Shown: positions 1-4,712, counted from the stretch's first letter. The stretch: DNA of 14,284 nucleotides from Nitrospinota bacterium (GCA_030740135.1 JASLXW010000045.1:1-14284), one strand, 5' to 3'. Numbers and translations: made by a program. Notes: generated by a model from the letters alone, not told the origin.

Positions 1-234
1 GTTCGGAATGACAGCGCGCAAGGTCCGAATCTTGGCCAAAACACCAACCCATCGGAGTTTTTCCGCAACCTGCTAGAGGAGGAGGGGTGGCGGTTGGCAC
101 GGACGCGAGGCAGCCATCGACAGTACAAGCATTCGAACAAGCCAGGGACGGTGACCGTGGCTGGCAAGCCGAGCCTTGACGTGCCGCCCGGCACCCTAAA
201 CTCGATACTGGAGCAAGCTGGCCTTAAGAAGTGA
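1..234 (+). CDS. hicA: HicA-family mRNA interferase toxin (5' end not resolved)
   Basis: The reading frame is open from base 1 to the TGA at 232-234. It contains the HicA double-stranded-RNA-binding-like fold: an N-terminal helix (PSEFFRNLLEEEGW), then RTRGSHRQYKH with the catalytic His of the G-S-H motif, then the C-terminal PPGTLNSILEQAGL helix. HicA toxins cleave mRNA and are neutralised by HicB. The family is usually about 60 residues and would begin near residue 16 of this frame, but no ATG, GTG or TTG lies there in frame. The start is therefore upstream of the window, non-canonical, or disturbed. The stop abuts hicB, giving the classic hicA-hicB order. The family call is secure; the start and intactness are not. 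Confidence 0.85.
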   Translation, partial: VRNDSAQGPNLGQNTNPSEFFRNLLEEEGWRLARTRGSHRQYKHSNKPGTVTVAGKPSLDVPPGTLNSILEQAGLKK

Positions 235-242
235 GGCGCCCG

Positions 243-461
243 ATGATGCAGTACATGGTGGTAGTCGAACGAGGCGAGAAGAGCTGGGGCGCGCACGTCC
301 CGGACCTTCCGGGCTGCATTGCAGTTGGGGAGACCCGAGATGAAGTGCTGCAACTCATCCGTGAGGCAATCGAGTTTCACATCGCAGGACTCAGACAGGA
401 CGGTCTACCTGTCCCCCCGACAAGCTCAGAGGGAGAGTTCGTCGAGGTGGGGGCCGCCTAA
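243..461 (+). CDS. hicB: HicB-family antitoxin (short form)
   Basis: This encodes about 72 residues with the HicB N-terminal RNase-H-like fold: MQYMVVVERG, GAHVPDLPGCIAVGET, EAIEFHIAGL and DGLPVPPTS match the family core. HicB binds and blocks HicA and usually autoregulates the pair. This copy ends soon after the core and lacks the C-terminal ribbon-helix-helix or HTH domain of longer HicB proteins, so it may not bind DNA itself. I chose the ATG at 243 because GAGG at 233-236 gives a good ribosome binding site. A GTG at 231 would overlap the hicA stop, and the ATG at 246 (MQYMVV) is also possible. The gene is translationally linked to hicA. Confidence 0.88.
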   Translation: MMQYMVVVERGEKSWGAHVPDLPGCIAVGETRDEVLQLIREAIEFHIAGLRQDGLPVPPTSSEGEFVEVGAA

Positions 462-597
462 CCCCAGTATGACATCTCATGATTTATGCCGGAAGAGAAC
501 CCTTCTCGTGCGGGCCTGATACGACAATCGACAAAGAGATTGCGCTCTTATGCGACCAATATAACCAATGTTAGACCTCGGGATCGGCGCGTAGCAA

Positions 598-1293
598 ATG
601 GAGCGAGATAAGTCACCAGAACGGGTTCGCGAAGAGCACTTTCAGATTCTCGGCTCAGACCTGGGACCTCTCTACAACGCGCTTCAGCACGAAGTCACCT
701 GGCTTTACGCGAAGTGGCTTGAGTACCGGAAGCTTTACGCCAAATCACCAGAGCGGATCGACCTTTTGAACGAGATCGCCGCCTTCTTCTTCCGCGTCGT
801 GCAGGACGTGCTGTTGGAAGACATTTTGCTTCACCTAGCCAGATTAATCGATCCGCCCAAATCAGCGAACAAGCCCAATTTAACCATCGAGAGGCTACCA
901 GGACTTATCGCTGATCCAGCACTGGCTCAAGACGTTCGTAAGTTGGTCCAGAATGCAGCCAATCGTTGTTCTTTCGCGCGCGAGTGGCGGCACCGCCATC
1001 TGGCATATCGCGATCTCGACTTGGCGATGGGATCTCTCCAAGCTATCCCTCTTCCTAGCGTGAGCCGCCAGGCCGTTGGAGAAGCACTGGCTGCACTGGC
1101 CGCCGTACTGAATAGGCTGGAGAGACAGTATTTTGACAAGGAAGTTGGGTTCGAGCATTTCTTTGTCGTCAGCGATGCTGAAGCGCTCGTTCATCATCTG
1201 ACCGTGGCTGCCCGATACGACCGACATCAGCACAAGAGGCTCACCCAAGGCAAACTGTTGCCTGAAGATTTTGAACCGCCGCCTCAGACCTAA
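598..1293 (+). CDS. AbiU2-like HEPN domain protein, possible inactive RNase
   Basis: A 231-residue all-helical protein that I recognise as AbiU2/HEPN-like: WLYAKWLEYRKLYAKSPERI, FFFRVVQDVLLEDILLHLARLIDPP, and the core FAREWRHRHLAYRDLDLA. HEPN proteins are RNases or RNA-binding factors in toxin-antitoxin and abortive-infection systems and use an R-x4-6-H motif. In relatives I recall, the core reads R-N-x-x-x-A-H-R-D-L. Here the His is Tyr (codon TAT at about 1006-1008), although another Rx5H spacing (REWRHRH) overlaps it. No signal peptide or membrane segment is seen. The gene follows hicAB by about 136 bases and is monocistronic. It fits a small defence cluster, but its partner is not apparent. 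Confidence 0.7.
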   Translation: MERDKSPERVREEHFQILGSDLGPLYNALQHEVTWLYAKWLEYRKLYAKSPERIDLLNEIAAFFFRVVQDVLLEDILLHLARLIDPPKSANKPNLTIERLPGLIADPALAQDVRKLVQNAANRCSFAREWRHRHLAYRDLDLAMGSLQAIPLPSVSRQAVGEALAALAAVLNRLERQYFDKEVGFEHFFVVSDAEALVHHLTVAARYDRHQHKRLTQGKLLPEDFEPPPQT

Positions 1294-1631
1294 CCCCAAT
1301 GCGTCAAAAATTCATACCGAACTGTTCGCTCGCACGTTTCTGAAAGATTCGGTTGGCGCTGCGTACATCGTCCACGCGAGCGTCGTTCTCCGCCGCGTGA
1401 GGGTGGGCGGGCGGGTCCCCGTCCCCGCCCGGAAAAACGGCCGTTGCGTCCATCCGCCACATTCAGCCGAATCAGGCCGCCGGTGGCGATTCATTCGGAG
1501 CGCGAACCCCAAGACCATCGGTTGGTGAGAAATGCGGGCTAAAGTCCGCGGCCCTTCCCGCCGATAAGTTCGTGTGGATAGGTTGTTTTTCGTGATTCCG
1601 CTGATGGTTTCGCACCGGCGGAATTGAGTGA
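1294..1631. other. Intergenic region, no supported gene
   Basis: This stretch lies between the HEPN gene and the riboswitch. It holds a GC-rich inverted repeat (GGGCGGG 1409-1415 with CCCGCCC 1424-1430, followed by GGAAAAAC) that could end the HEPN transcript, although there is no U-tract. It also holds the dispersed motif at 1525-1538 and a small hairpin directly after it (GCGGGC...GTCCGC, about 1534-1549). The promoter of the riboswitch transcript should lie here, but I cannot name convincing -35/-10 boxes. Confidence 0.5.
1525..1538 (-). repeat. Dispersed intergenic motif copy 1 (minus orientation)
   Basis: GTGAGAAATGCGGG is the exact reverse complement of CCCGCATTTCTCAC found at 11970-11983. 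A related copy with ATTTCTCACAA occurs near 12815-12825. All copies are intergenic. This suggests a short genome-wide repeat of unknown role. Confidence 0.5.
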
Positions 1632-1734
1632 CCCTCGTTTCGATAAGGGCAAACCGGTCGTGAGGCCGGGACGCAGAGGCACGGGTCTGGGTTCGAAATC
1701 ATCCCCCAGACAGCCGGCCCGCCGAAGAATGAGG
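1632..1734 (+). ncRNA. Cyclic-di-GMP-I (GEMM) type riboswitch aptamer
   Basis: The hallmarks of the GEMM aptamer are present in order. GGGCAAACC lies at 1647-1655. A stem CCGGTC/GGCCGG (1654-1659 with 1664-1669) is capped by a GTGA GNRA tetraloop. GGGACGCA follows at 1668-1675. A second perfect 7-bp stem is formed by GTCTGGG (1685-1691) and CCCAGAC (1705-1711). The 3' segment AGCCGG...CCGAAG is then followed by a closing P1 helix of CCTCGTT (about 1633-1639) with AATGAGG (about 1728-1734, one G-U). The GGG triplet is intact, which favours c-di-GMP over the G-to-A variants that sense cyclic AMP-GMP, but this needs a covariance-model alignment. It lies 50 bases upstream of a ribosome binding site and a short ORF. 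Confidence 0.85.
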
Positions 1735-1779
1735 AGAGGGCCCATATTCCTCTCCGGCCACCGGATCCCAAAGGAGGAA
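1733..1779 (+). promoter_or_regulatory. Riboswitch expression platform: two competing hairpins over the RBS
   Basis: GGAGAGG (1733-1739) pairs perfectly with CCTCTCC (1749-1755). TTCCTC (1747-1752), overlapping that second arm, can instead pair with GAGGAA (1774-1779) inside the ribosome binding site. The first arm overlaps the 3' strand of aptamer helix P1. I infer that ligand binding would hold P1, free CCTCTCC and so allow the RBS to be masked (an OFF switch); the direction is not proven. Confidence 0.5.
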
Positions 1780-1786
1780 GGACCCA

Positions 1787-2005
1787 ATGAAGACACAGGC
1801 AAATCACTGGATCAGGACGCTCATTGCCCATATCAAGGTGAACCCGCGTCGGGACGGTCATTCGGCCGACCCGAAACCGCGATTTGAAGACCGGAAACCC
1901 ATCTTCTTTCCCCTCAGACCCTACGTGGACAGGAACGGAGGCGCTGTGGGGCGGTACAGAGAGATTCGGACGATTCAGTTCCTTCCGAAATTGGAAGGCG
2001 TCTGA
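1787..2005 (+). CDS. Hypothetical 72-residue protein under GEMM riboswitch control
   Basis: I do not recognise a family. The ATG is preceded by a near-perfect ribosome binding site (AAAGGAGGAAGG, GGAGG 9 bases from the ATG), which is the best evidence that it is translated. The product is basic and polar (MKTQANHWIRTLIAHIKVNP at the N-terminus, then many Arg, Pro and Phe), with no signal peptide, transmembrane segment, Cys motif or heme-binding motif. GEMM riboswitches usually control motility, pilus, extracellular-matrix or cytochrome genes, and this product resembles none of them. It could be a small effector, a leader peptide, or the remnant of a displaced larger gene. A strong inverted repeat ends the region at 2105-2138. 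Confidence 0.45.
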   Translation: MKTQANHWIRTLIAHIKVNPRRDGHSADPKPRFEDRKPIFFPLRPYVDRNGGAVGRYREIRTIQFLPKLEGV

Positions 2006-2104
2006 AGAGGAAACCGGTCGGGACCCAACATGCCGCGGCTCTACACCGGACTGACGCATCCCCGGCCATGAAAGCTCTGTCGCGAAATCTTTGCGGGAAA
2101 TCCA

Positions 2105-2138
2105 TCTGAGGCCGGGAAGGATCCTCCTCGGCCTCAGA
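2105..2138. terminator. Bidirectional terminator-like inverted repeat
   Basis: A 34-base near-perfect palindrome: TCTGAGGCCG pairs with CGGCCTCAGA, with further pairing inward around AGGATCCT. It lies between the convergent 72-residue ORF (plus) and merR (minus) and overlaps the merR stop codon. Neither side has a strong U-tract, so termination is inferred from position and stem strength. Confidence 0.6.
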
Positions 2139-2538
2139 AAGACTCGCTCAGGTTTTTCAGAATCGGGCACTCCGTCACGGGCAGCTCCCTCCGGCAGGCG
2201 TCGGCCAGCCTGCCCAACGATTTCCTCACGGCCCGCAGGGCCTTGATCTTCTCCTCGATTTCGGCCATCTTCCGCTCGGCCTGGAGGCGCACGTCGCCGC
2301 ACCGGGCCCGGGCGTCCGATCGCATGGCCAACAGTTCTTTGATCTCATCCAGGGAGAACCCGAGCCGCTGGGCGCGCTTGATGCTCCGGATGCGGCCGAC
2401 GGTCTCGGACGGATAGACCCGGTAAGCCCCCCGCCGGGTGGATGGCCGCTCGATCAGCCCCCTGCGCTCGTAGTAGCGAACCGTCTCGACGTTCACACCC
2501 GCCCCGCGGGCGACCTTTCCAATCGTCAGGGATTCCAT
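2134..2538 (-). CDS. merR: MerR, mercury-responsive transcriptional regulator
   Basis: A 134-residue MerR-family regulator. The N-terminal winged HTH reads LTIGKVARGAGVNVETVRYY with the RRGL and YRVYP signatures, followed by the dimerisation coiled coil (about 78-112). The Hg(II)-binding triad is present: Cys80, Cys115 and Cys124 (ARCGD, DACRRE, TECPIL). Their spacing is identical to C82, C117 and C126 of Tn501 MerR, so this is a mercury sensor rather than a generic family member. I chose the ATG at 2538 because GGAGG stands 5 bases upstream; an upstream in-frame ATG at 2574 is less likely. It is the last gene of the operon, 28 bases after the thioredoxin-like gene, and would be co-transcribed with what it regulates. 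Classical merR is usually divergent or first. Confidence 0.92.
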   Translation of the reverse strand: MESLTIGKVARGAGVNVETVRYYERRGLIERPSTRRGAYRVYPSETVGRIRSIKRAQRLGFSLDEIKELLAMRSDARARCGDVRLQAERKMAEIEEKIKALRAVRKSLGRLADACRRELPVTECPILKNLSESF

Positions 2539-2566
2539 AGGAACCTCCGGGCAATTCTTCATCGAT

Positions 2567-3184
2567 TCACGCACCTTCCTTCGTAGGATCGACGGCCTTG
2601 AGGGCCTCTTCCAGTGAAGACTGAGCCCTCTCCCTCATGACCTCGCCGATGCCGCCAACGTGCGACATGAAGGCCAGATCCCAAGCCATATGCGGATCCT
2701 CTCTTCCAAGGAGATTCATCAGCTCGTGTGAAAATCTACCCGGGTTCAAAAGAAGTTTCCCATCGGCGCCCGTCACTGGAGGAAGTTGGTGCATCCAGAA
2801 TGTGGGTTTGGGCGGCTCATCTGCATCCCAGGTGACACCCGGCGCGTAGAGCAAGTGAACATCCCACGCGACCCCTTTCAAATTGAGCAACTTTGCAAAG
2901 AGCCGGCCAAATTGTCCTTCGGAATCCCAACAGTGCTCCACCCGTTCATCCGGGAAACTCTCTGACGAGGCCCTCGCGGCATCCGCGTTGTCCCCGTCCA
3001 TGATGGGAAGCCATATTGAAAAGGCCTTGAGCGCATTCGCGTCGATTTCCTCGAAGAGCTTACGGACAACTCCATGCCCGTAGTGACATACCGGTCAGGT
3101 AGGAGAGAGGATTGTGAGAACTTTCACGGAATCGCGCGCCTGATTGAAATGCTCTCTGAGCTGAGGCAAATTTGAGGTTTCCAT
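2567..3184 (-). CDS. Predicted thioredoxin-like selenoprotein (UxxC), UGA at codon 30
   Basis: Reading the in-frame UGA at 3095-3097 as selenocysteine (U) gives one continuous 205-residue protein from the ATG at 3184 (RBS AGGAG, 7 bases upstream) to the TGA at 2567. The N-terminus is a thioredoxin-type beta-alpha unit: VKVLTILSPT-U-P-V-C-HYGHGVV, with U30 and Cys33 forming a UxxC redox pair. The rest (FEEIDANALKAFSIWLPI, ERVEHCWD, GVAWDVHLLYAPG, FWMHQLPPV) resembles a thioredoxin-fold family seen with a CxxC in other bacteria. A hairpin downstream of the UGA fits a bacterial SECIS. Conventional annotation would start at Met62 (3001) and lose the active site. Position between merF and merR suggests a role in reducing or binding mercury species. 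The exact family name is unknown to me. Confidence 0.85.
3061..3082 (-). promoter_or_regulatory. Bacterial SECIS-like hairpin of the thioredoxin-like gene
   Basis: In the mRNA, UACGGGC pairs with GUCCGUA (7 bp, one G-U), closing the loop AUGGAGUU. The apical GG lies 21 bases after the UGA, within the roughly 16-37 base range reported for bacterial SECIS elements, which bind SelB through a loop G. Confidence 0.7.
3095..3097 (-). other. In-frame UGA, predicted selenocysteine codon 30
   Basis: The UGA stands at the first position of the thioredoxin-type C-x-x-C (U-P-V-C). The frame is open for 29 codons before it and 175 after it. UGA is used as a normal stop in neighbouring genes (merR, merE, mfd), so general reassignment is unlikely. 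Confidence 0.85.
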
Positions 3185-3240
3185 TTGATATCTCCTAAAT
3201 GACCAGGCGCCCACGAAACCGGGTCACACTCCACTTTGAA

Positions 3241-3468
3241 TCAGGTCCCTTCGCGGTGATCGGATGGCTTCTTCCTCAGCCGGATGAGGGCATATACCGT
3301 AATTCCGGCAAATATCACAAGCGCGGGCCAAAGCACGTAATCCAGCCAACCGACCCAGGCCGATAGACCCATCGCCCCGAACAGCAGGACGAGGGCGGGC
3401 GTGAAACAGCAAATCGCGGCAATGACCGTCCCCGCGCCTCCCGTGCGAAGCAGCTTTCTATCTTCCAT
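3241..3468 (-). CDS. merF: MerF-like mercuric ion transporter
   Basis: A 75-residue protein with two membrane helices. Helix one carries the vicinal cysteine pair (IAAICCFTPALVLLFGAMGL, Cys20-Cys21), matching the Cys21-Cys22 pair of MerF that accepts Hg(II). The WLDYVLWPALVIFAGITVYAL segment is the MerF second helix. MerF moves Hg(II) through the inner membrane into the cytoplasm. The C-terminus (RLRKKPSDHREGT) lacks the second Cys-Cys pair present near the end of classical MerF, so cytosolic hand-off may be done by another protein such as the selenoproteins alongside. I chose the ATG at 3468 because the alignment with MerF starts there and AGGGGG lies 10 bases upstream; an ATG at 3477 is possible. 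It follows merE by 34 bases. Confidence 0.87.
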   Translation of the reverse strand: MEDRKLLRTGGAGTVIAAICCFTPALVLLFGAMGLSAWVGWLDYVLWPALVIFAGITVYALIRLRKKPSDHREGT

Positions 3469-3502
3469 ACTGTCCATGCCCCCTGTTCAACGTCCAGGCG
3501 AA

Positions 3503-3787
3503 TCACCGCGAGAGGGATGAGGCGGCGGATGGGTCCCGCCGTGAGGCGGATTCGGTTCTTTGCATTCTTTTCCCCGACAAGCGCAAACCCAGAATGAGCG
3601 CCGCGAGGAACGCGAGGGCCAGGACGGTCCCGGCGGTGTACGCGTTCTCGGAGAGCAGCGCCCCTGCCGCCGTGCCGCCCAACAGGGCCAAGTAGATGGG
3701 CAGGTGGCAGGGGCACAGAAAGAAGGCCGCGCCCAGCATGAATTTTCCCGTGATCGACCTTTGCGGCTTCAACCCGCCGTCCCTCAC
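3503..3787 (-). CDS. merE: MerE-like broad-spectrum mercury transporter
   Basis: A 94-residue membrane protein with the MerE signature: GKFMLGAAFFLCPCHLPI, with the C-P-C pair at residues 25 and 27 in the first helix, then LALLGGTAAGALL and a second helix (YTAGTVLALAFLAALILGL). MerE is known to transport both Hg(II) and methylmercury across the inner membrane. The start is taken as GTG at 3787, whose GTGA overlaps the stop of the upstream zinc-ribbon gene, a typical translational coupling. An ATG at 3817 would overlap that gene by 34 bases. The C-terminal tail (KRMQRTESASRRDPSAASSLSR) is longer than in classical MerE and polar. Confidence 0.82.
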   Translation of the reverse strand: MRDGGLKPQRSITGKFMLGAAFFLCPCHLPIYLALLGGTAAGALLSENAYTAGTVLALAFLAALILGLRLSGKRMQRTESASRRDPSAASSLSR

Positions 3788-4128
3788 GCTTTGCCCGCGT
3801 CCGTCGCCGGAACACAACCGGGCCTTTGGCCGCCGGCGAGCTCCAGCGAGAAAGCGCCGAACTCCTTCGTCAGTGTAAATTCCGCTCCCCCGTGACGAAT
3901 GACGGTCCCCTCGGGCGTGTCATCGTCCACCGGGATTGTTTCCTCGCAGAAAGGGCAGGACACGAGCTGAACGATCCTGAGCGCGTCCCGGCCGCCCTGT
4001 CCGGTGAGCCGGAACAGGACGCCCGCGCAGTTCTCGCATTCGATGAGGTCGCCCCCCTTCGCGTCCCACGGGACGGGAATGTCCATGCCTCAGCCGGGAC
4101 ACCGAAGAAGCCGGCCGGAAGGATTCAT
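3784..4128 (-). CDS. Predicted zinc-ribbon-like selenoprotein (CxxU), UGA at codon 13
   Basis: From the ATG at 4128, which overlaps the upstream stop as TGATG, the frame runs through an in-frame UGA at 4090-4092 to the TGA at 3784: 114 residues. The N-terminus reads MNPSGRLLRCPG-U-GMDIPV. Cys10/U13 and Cys31/Cys34 (ECENC) form a four-ligand ribbon, and a third pair is C58-P-F-C61. The protein is an internal duplication: CPGUGMDIPVPWDAKGGDLI aligns with CPFCEETIPVDDDTPEGTVI, putting U13 opposite Cys61. This is strong internal evidence that the UGA replaces a cysteine codon. A SECIS-like hairpin follows. Conventional annotation would begin at Met15 and lose CPGU. I do not know the family; a mercury-binding or hand-off role is inferred from context only. 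Confidence 0.82.
4058..4079 (-). promoter_or_regulatory. Bacterial SECIS-like hairpin of the zinc-ribbon gene
   Basis: In the mRNA, UUC-C-CGUCC pairs with GGACG-C-GAA (3 bp, one C-C mismatch, 5 bp) around the loop CGUG. The loop G is 20 bases after the UGA, consistent with bacterial SECIS geometry. The stem is shorter than in the other two genes. Confidence 0.55.
4090..4092 (-). other. In-frame UGA, predicted selenocysteine codon 13
   Basis: The codon lies in C-P-G-U and aligns with the second Cys of C-P-F-C in the protein's own second repeat. The ATG 12 codons upstream overlaps the preceding stop codon, as expected for a coupled operon gene. Confidence 0.8.
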
Positions 4129-4370
4129 CATTTGAGTCCGAGAAGGTTGGAGATCTTACGCCGGTCGAATCCGACCACTGTCTCATCGCCAATCAGAAGG
4201 ACAGGCGTCGCGCGGCGTCCCGTTTTTTCCACAAGGGCGTCAAGCGCCGCGGGATCCCGGTCGATGAGGTGTTCCCGGTAGGGAACGCCGTGATGTGAAA
4301 GAAACTCTTTCACGCCTCTGCAAGGCGCTCACGTGCTCGATGTGTATAGGGTAACCTCTTTCTGTTCCAT
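4128..4370 (-). CDS. Predicted glutaredoxin-like selenoprotein (UxxC), UGA at codon 14
   Basis: This is the first gene of the operon. From the ATG at 4370 the frame passes an in-frame UGA at 4329-4331 and ends at the TGA at 4128: 80 residues, the normal size for a NrdH/glutaredoxin-type protein. It reads MEQKEVTLYTSST-U-APC-RGVKEFLSHHGV, then YREHLIDRDPAALDALVEKTGRRATPVLLIGDETVVGFDRRK. It therefore has the beta strand, a UxxC active site (U14, Cys17), the cis-Pro TPV loop and the GFD C-terminal motif. Without recoding only a headless fragment from the GTG at 4313 would be called. GAGG just upstream serves as the ribosome binding site. A 7-bp SECIS-like hairpin follows. Likely role: thiol/selenol redox partner or mercury ligand. 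Confidence 0.88.
4295..4313 (-). promoter_or_regulatory. Bacterial SECIS-like hairpin of the glutaredoxin-like gene
   Basis: In the mRNA, GUGAAAG pairs perfectly with CUUUCAC around the loop AGUUU. The loop G lies 23 bases after the UGA. This is the cleanest of the three SECIS candidates. A second small hairpin (CGCCU/AGGCG) lies between the UGA and this one. Confidence 0.72.
4329..4331 (-). other. In-frame UGA, predicted selenocysteine codon 14
   Basis: The UGA occupies the first position of the glutaredoxin C-x-x-C site (U-A-P-C), preceded by a canonical beta strand (VTLYTSST) and followed by the canonical helix (RGVKEFLSHHG) in the same frame. Confidence 0.87.
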
Positions 4371-4400
4371 TATCCTCAACCCCCAGGGGAGAAGGCGTGT

Positions 4401-4412
4401 CGCCGATCGGCG
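4401..4412. promoter_or_regulatory. Perfect 12-base palindrome in the operon leader
   Basis: CGCCGATCGGCG is a perfect palindrome in the untranslated leader between the -10 box and the first start codon of the minus-strand operon. It could be a second operator; no protein can be assigned. Confidence 0.35.
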
Positions 4413-4433
4413 GTGGTCAAAGGCTGATTGTCA

Positions 4434-4464
4434 AGATAATCCCCGGAGTCGGATACGGAGTCAA
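4434..4464 (-). promoter_or_regulatory. MerR-type promoter/operator of the mer-selenoprotein operon
   Basis: On the minus strand, TTGACT (4464-4459) and TTATCT (4439-4434) are separated by 19 bases, the stretched spacer typical of MerR-controlled promoters. The first 11 bases, TTGACTCCGTA, are identical to the Tn501 mer promoter as I remember it. The right half of the dyad is degenerate (TCCGGGG rather than TACGGAG), leaving a CCG...CGG core. The repeat CGGAGTC also occurs twice in direct orientation (4444-4450, 4456-4462). The leader from here to the first start codon is about 60 bases. Confidence 0.65.
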
Positions 4465-4712
4465 CGGATTTTTGGAAGGTCCACCATTCACAGCCCCGGA
4501 AATCCAAAATGTAAAATTTACGTTGATTTTTCGGGAGGGATTGAAGTGTGGGGCCGGAGGTGCAATATGAATTAAGTGATTATTTTATTGGACATTCCTT
4601 TCGCGAGTGTAGTACATTTTCCCTTGTAGGAAGAGGGTTGCGGGATTGTCGGGGGATCTGCCTGCCCGTTGGGGCGTCAAGTCTCCTTTCGGGCGAATGG
4701 GAAGGTGGATGG
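4465..4712. other. Divergent intergenic region upstream of rodZ
   Basis: This region separates the minus-strand mer operon from rodZ. It is locally AT-rich (GTAAAATTTAC at 4511-4521 is a near-palindrome) and should carry the rodZ promoter. A weak candidate is TTGGAC near 4588 with a TAGTAC/TACATT -10 about 16-19 bases later. The frame of rodZ is open back to 4548, but this segment (CSTFSLVGRGLRDCRG) does not look like RodZ and is taken as untranslated. Confidence 0.4.

Noticed and set aside
8..76. ATG at base 8 in another frame (MTARKVRILAKTP) as an alternative HicA start joined by a frameshift
   Set aside because: The HicA frame already contains the full conserved N-terminal helix (PSEFFRNLLEEEGW), so a frameshift is not needed to explain the fold.
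1472..2302. 276-codon minus-strand frame spanning the riboswitch and the end of merR
   Set aside because: It overlaps merR in another frame and the structured riboswitch, and shows no protein motif or ribosome binding site.
3128..3243. Possible selenocysteine read-through of the MerF-like stop codon
   Set aside because: The UGA at 3241-3243 is not at a Cys-like motif with a partner Cys at CxxC distance, and continuing the frame would run over the ribosome binding site and start of the next gene.
3503..3505. Possible selenocysteine read-through of the MerE-like stop
   Set aside because: The downstream frame (FAWTLNRGHGQYGR then TAG) has no homology or redox motif; this is an ordinary stop.
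2567..4370. General reassignment of UGA to Trp or Gly instead of selenocysteine
   Set aside because: UGA serves as the terminator of hicA, merR, merE, merF, aroE, mfd and others here, and the internal UGAs fall only at Cys-equivalent sites followed by SECIS-like hairpins.
2567..4370. Three independent nonsense mutations (pseudogenes)
   Set aside because: All three would have to hit the same type of catalytic Cys in one operon while the rest of each frame stays intact, which is far less likely than recoding.
4548..4712. N-terminal extension of RodZ from an upstream ATG
   Set aside because: The segment is Cys/Gly/Arg rich and unlike RodZ, and a better ribosome binding site precedes the ATG at 4713.
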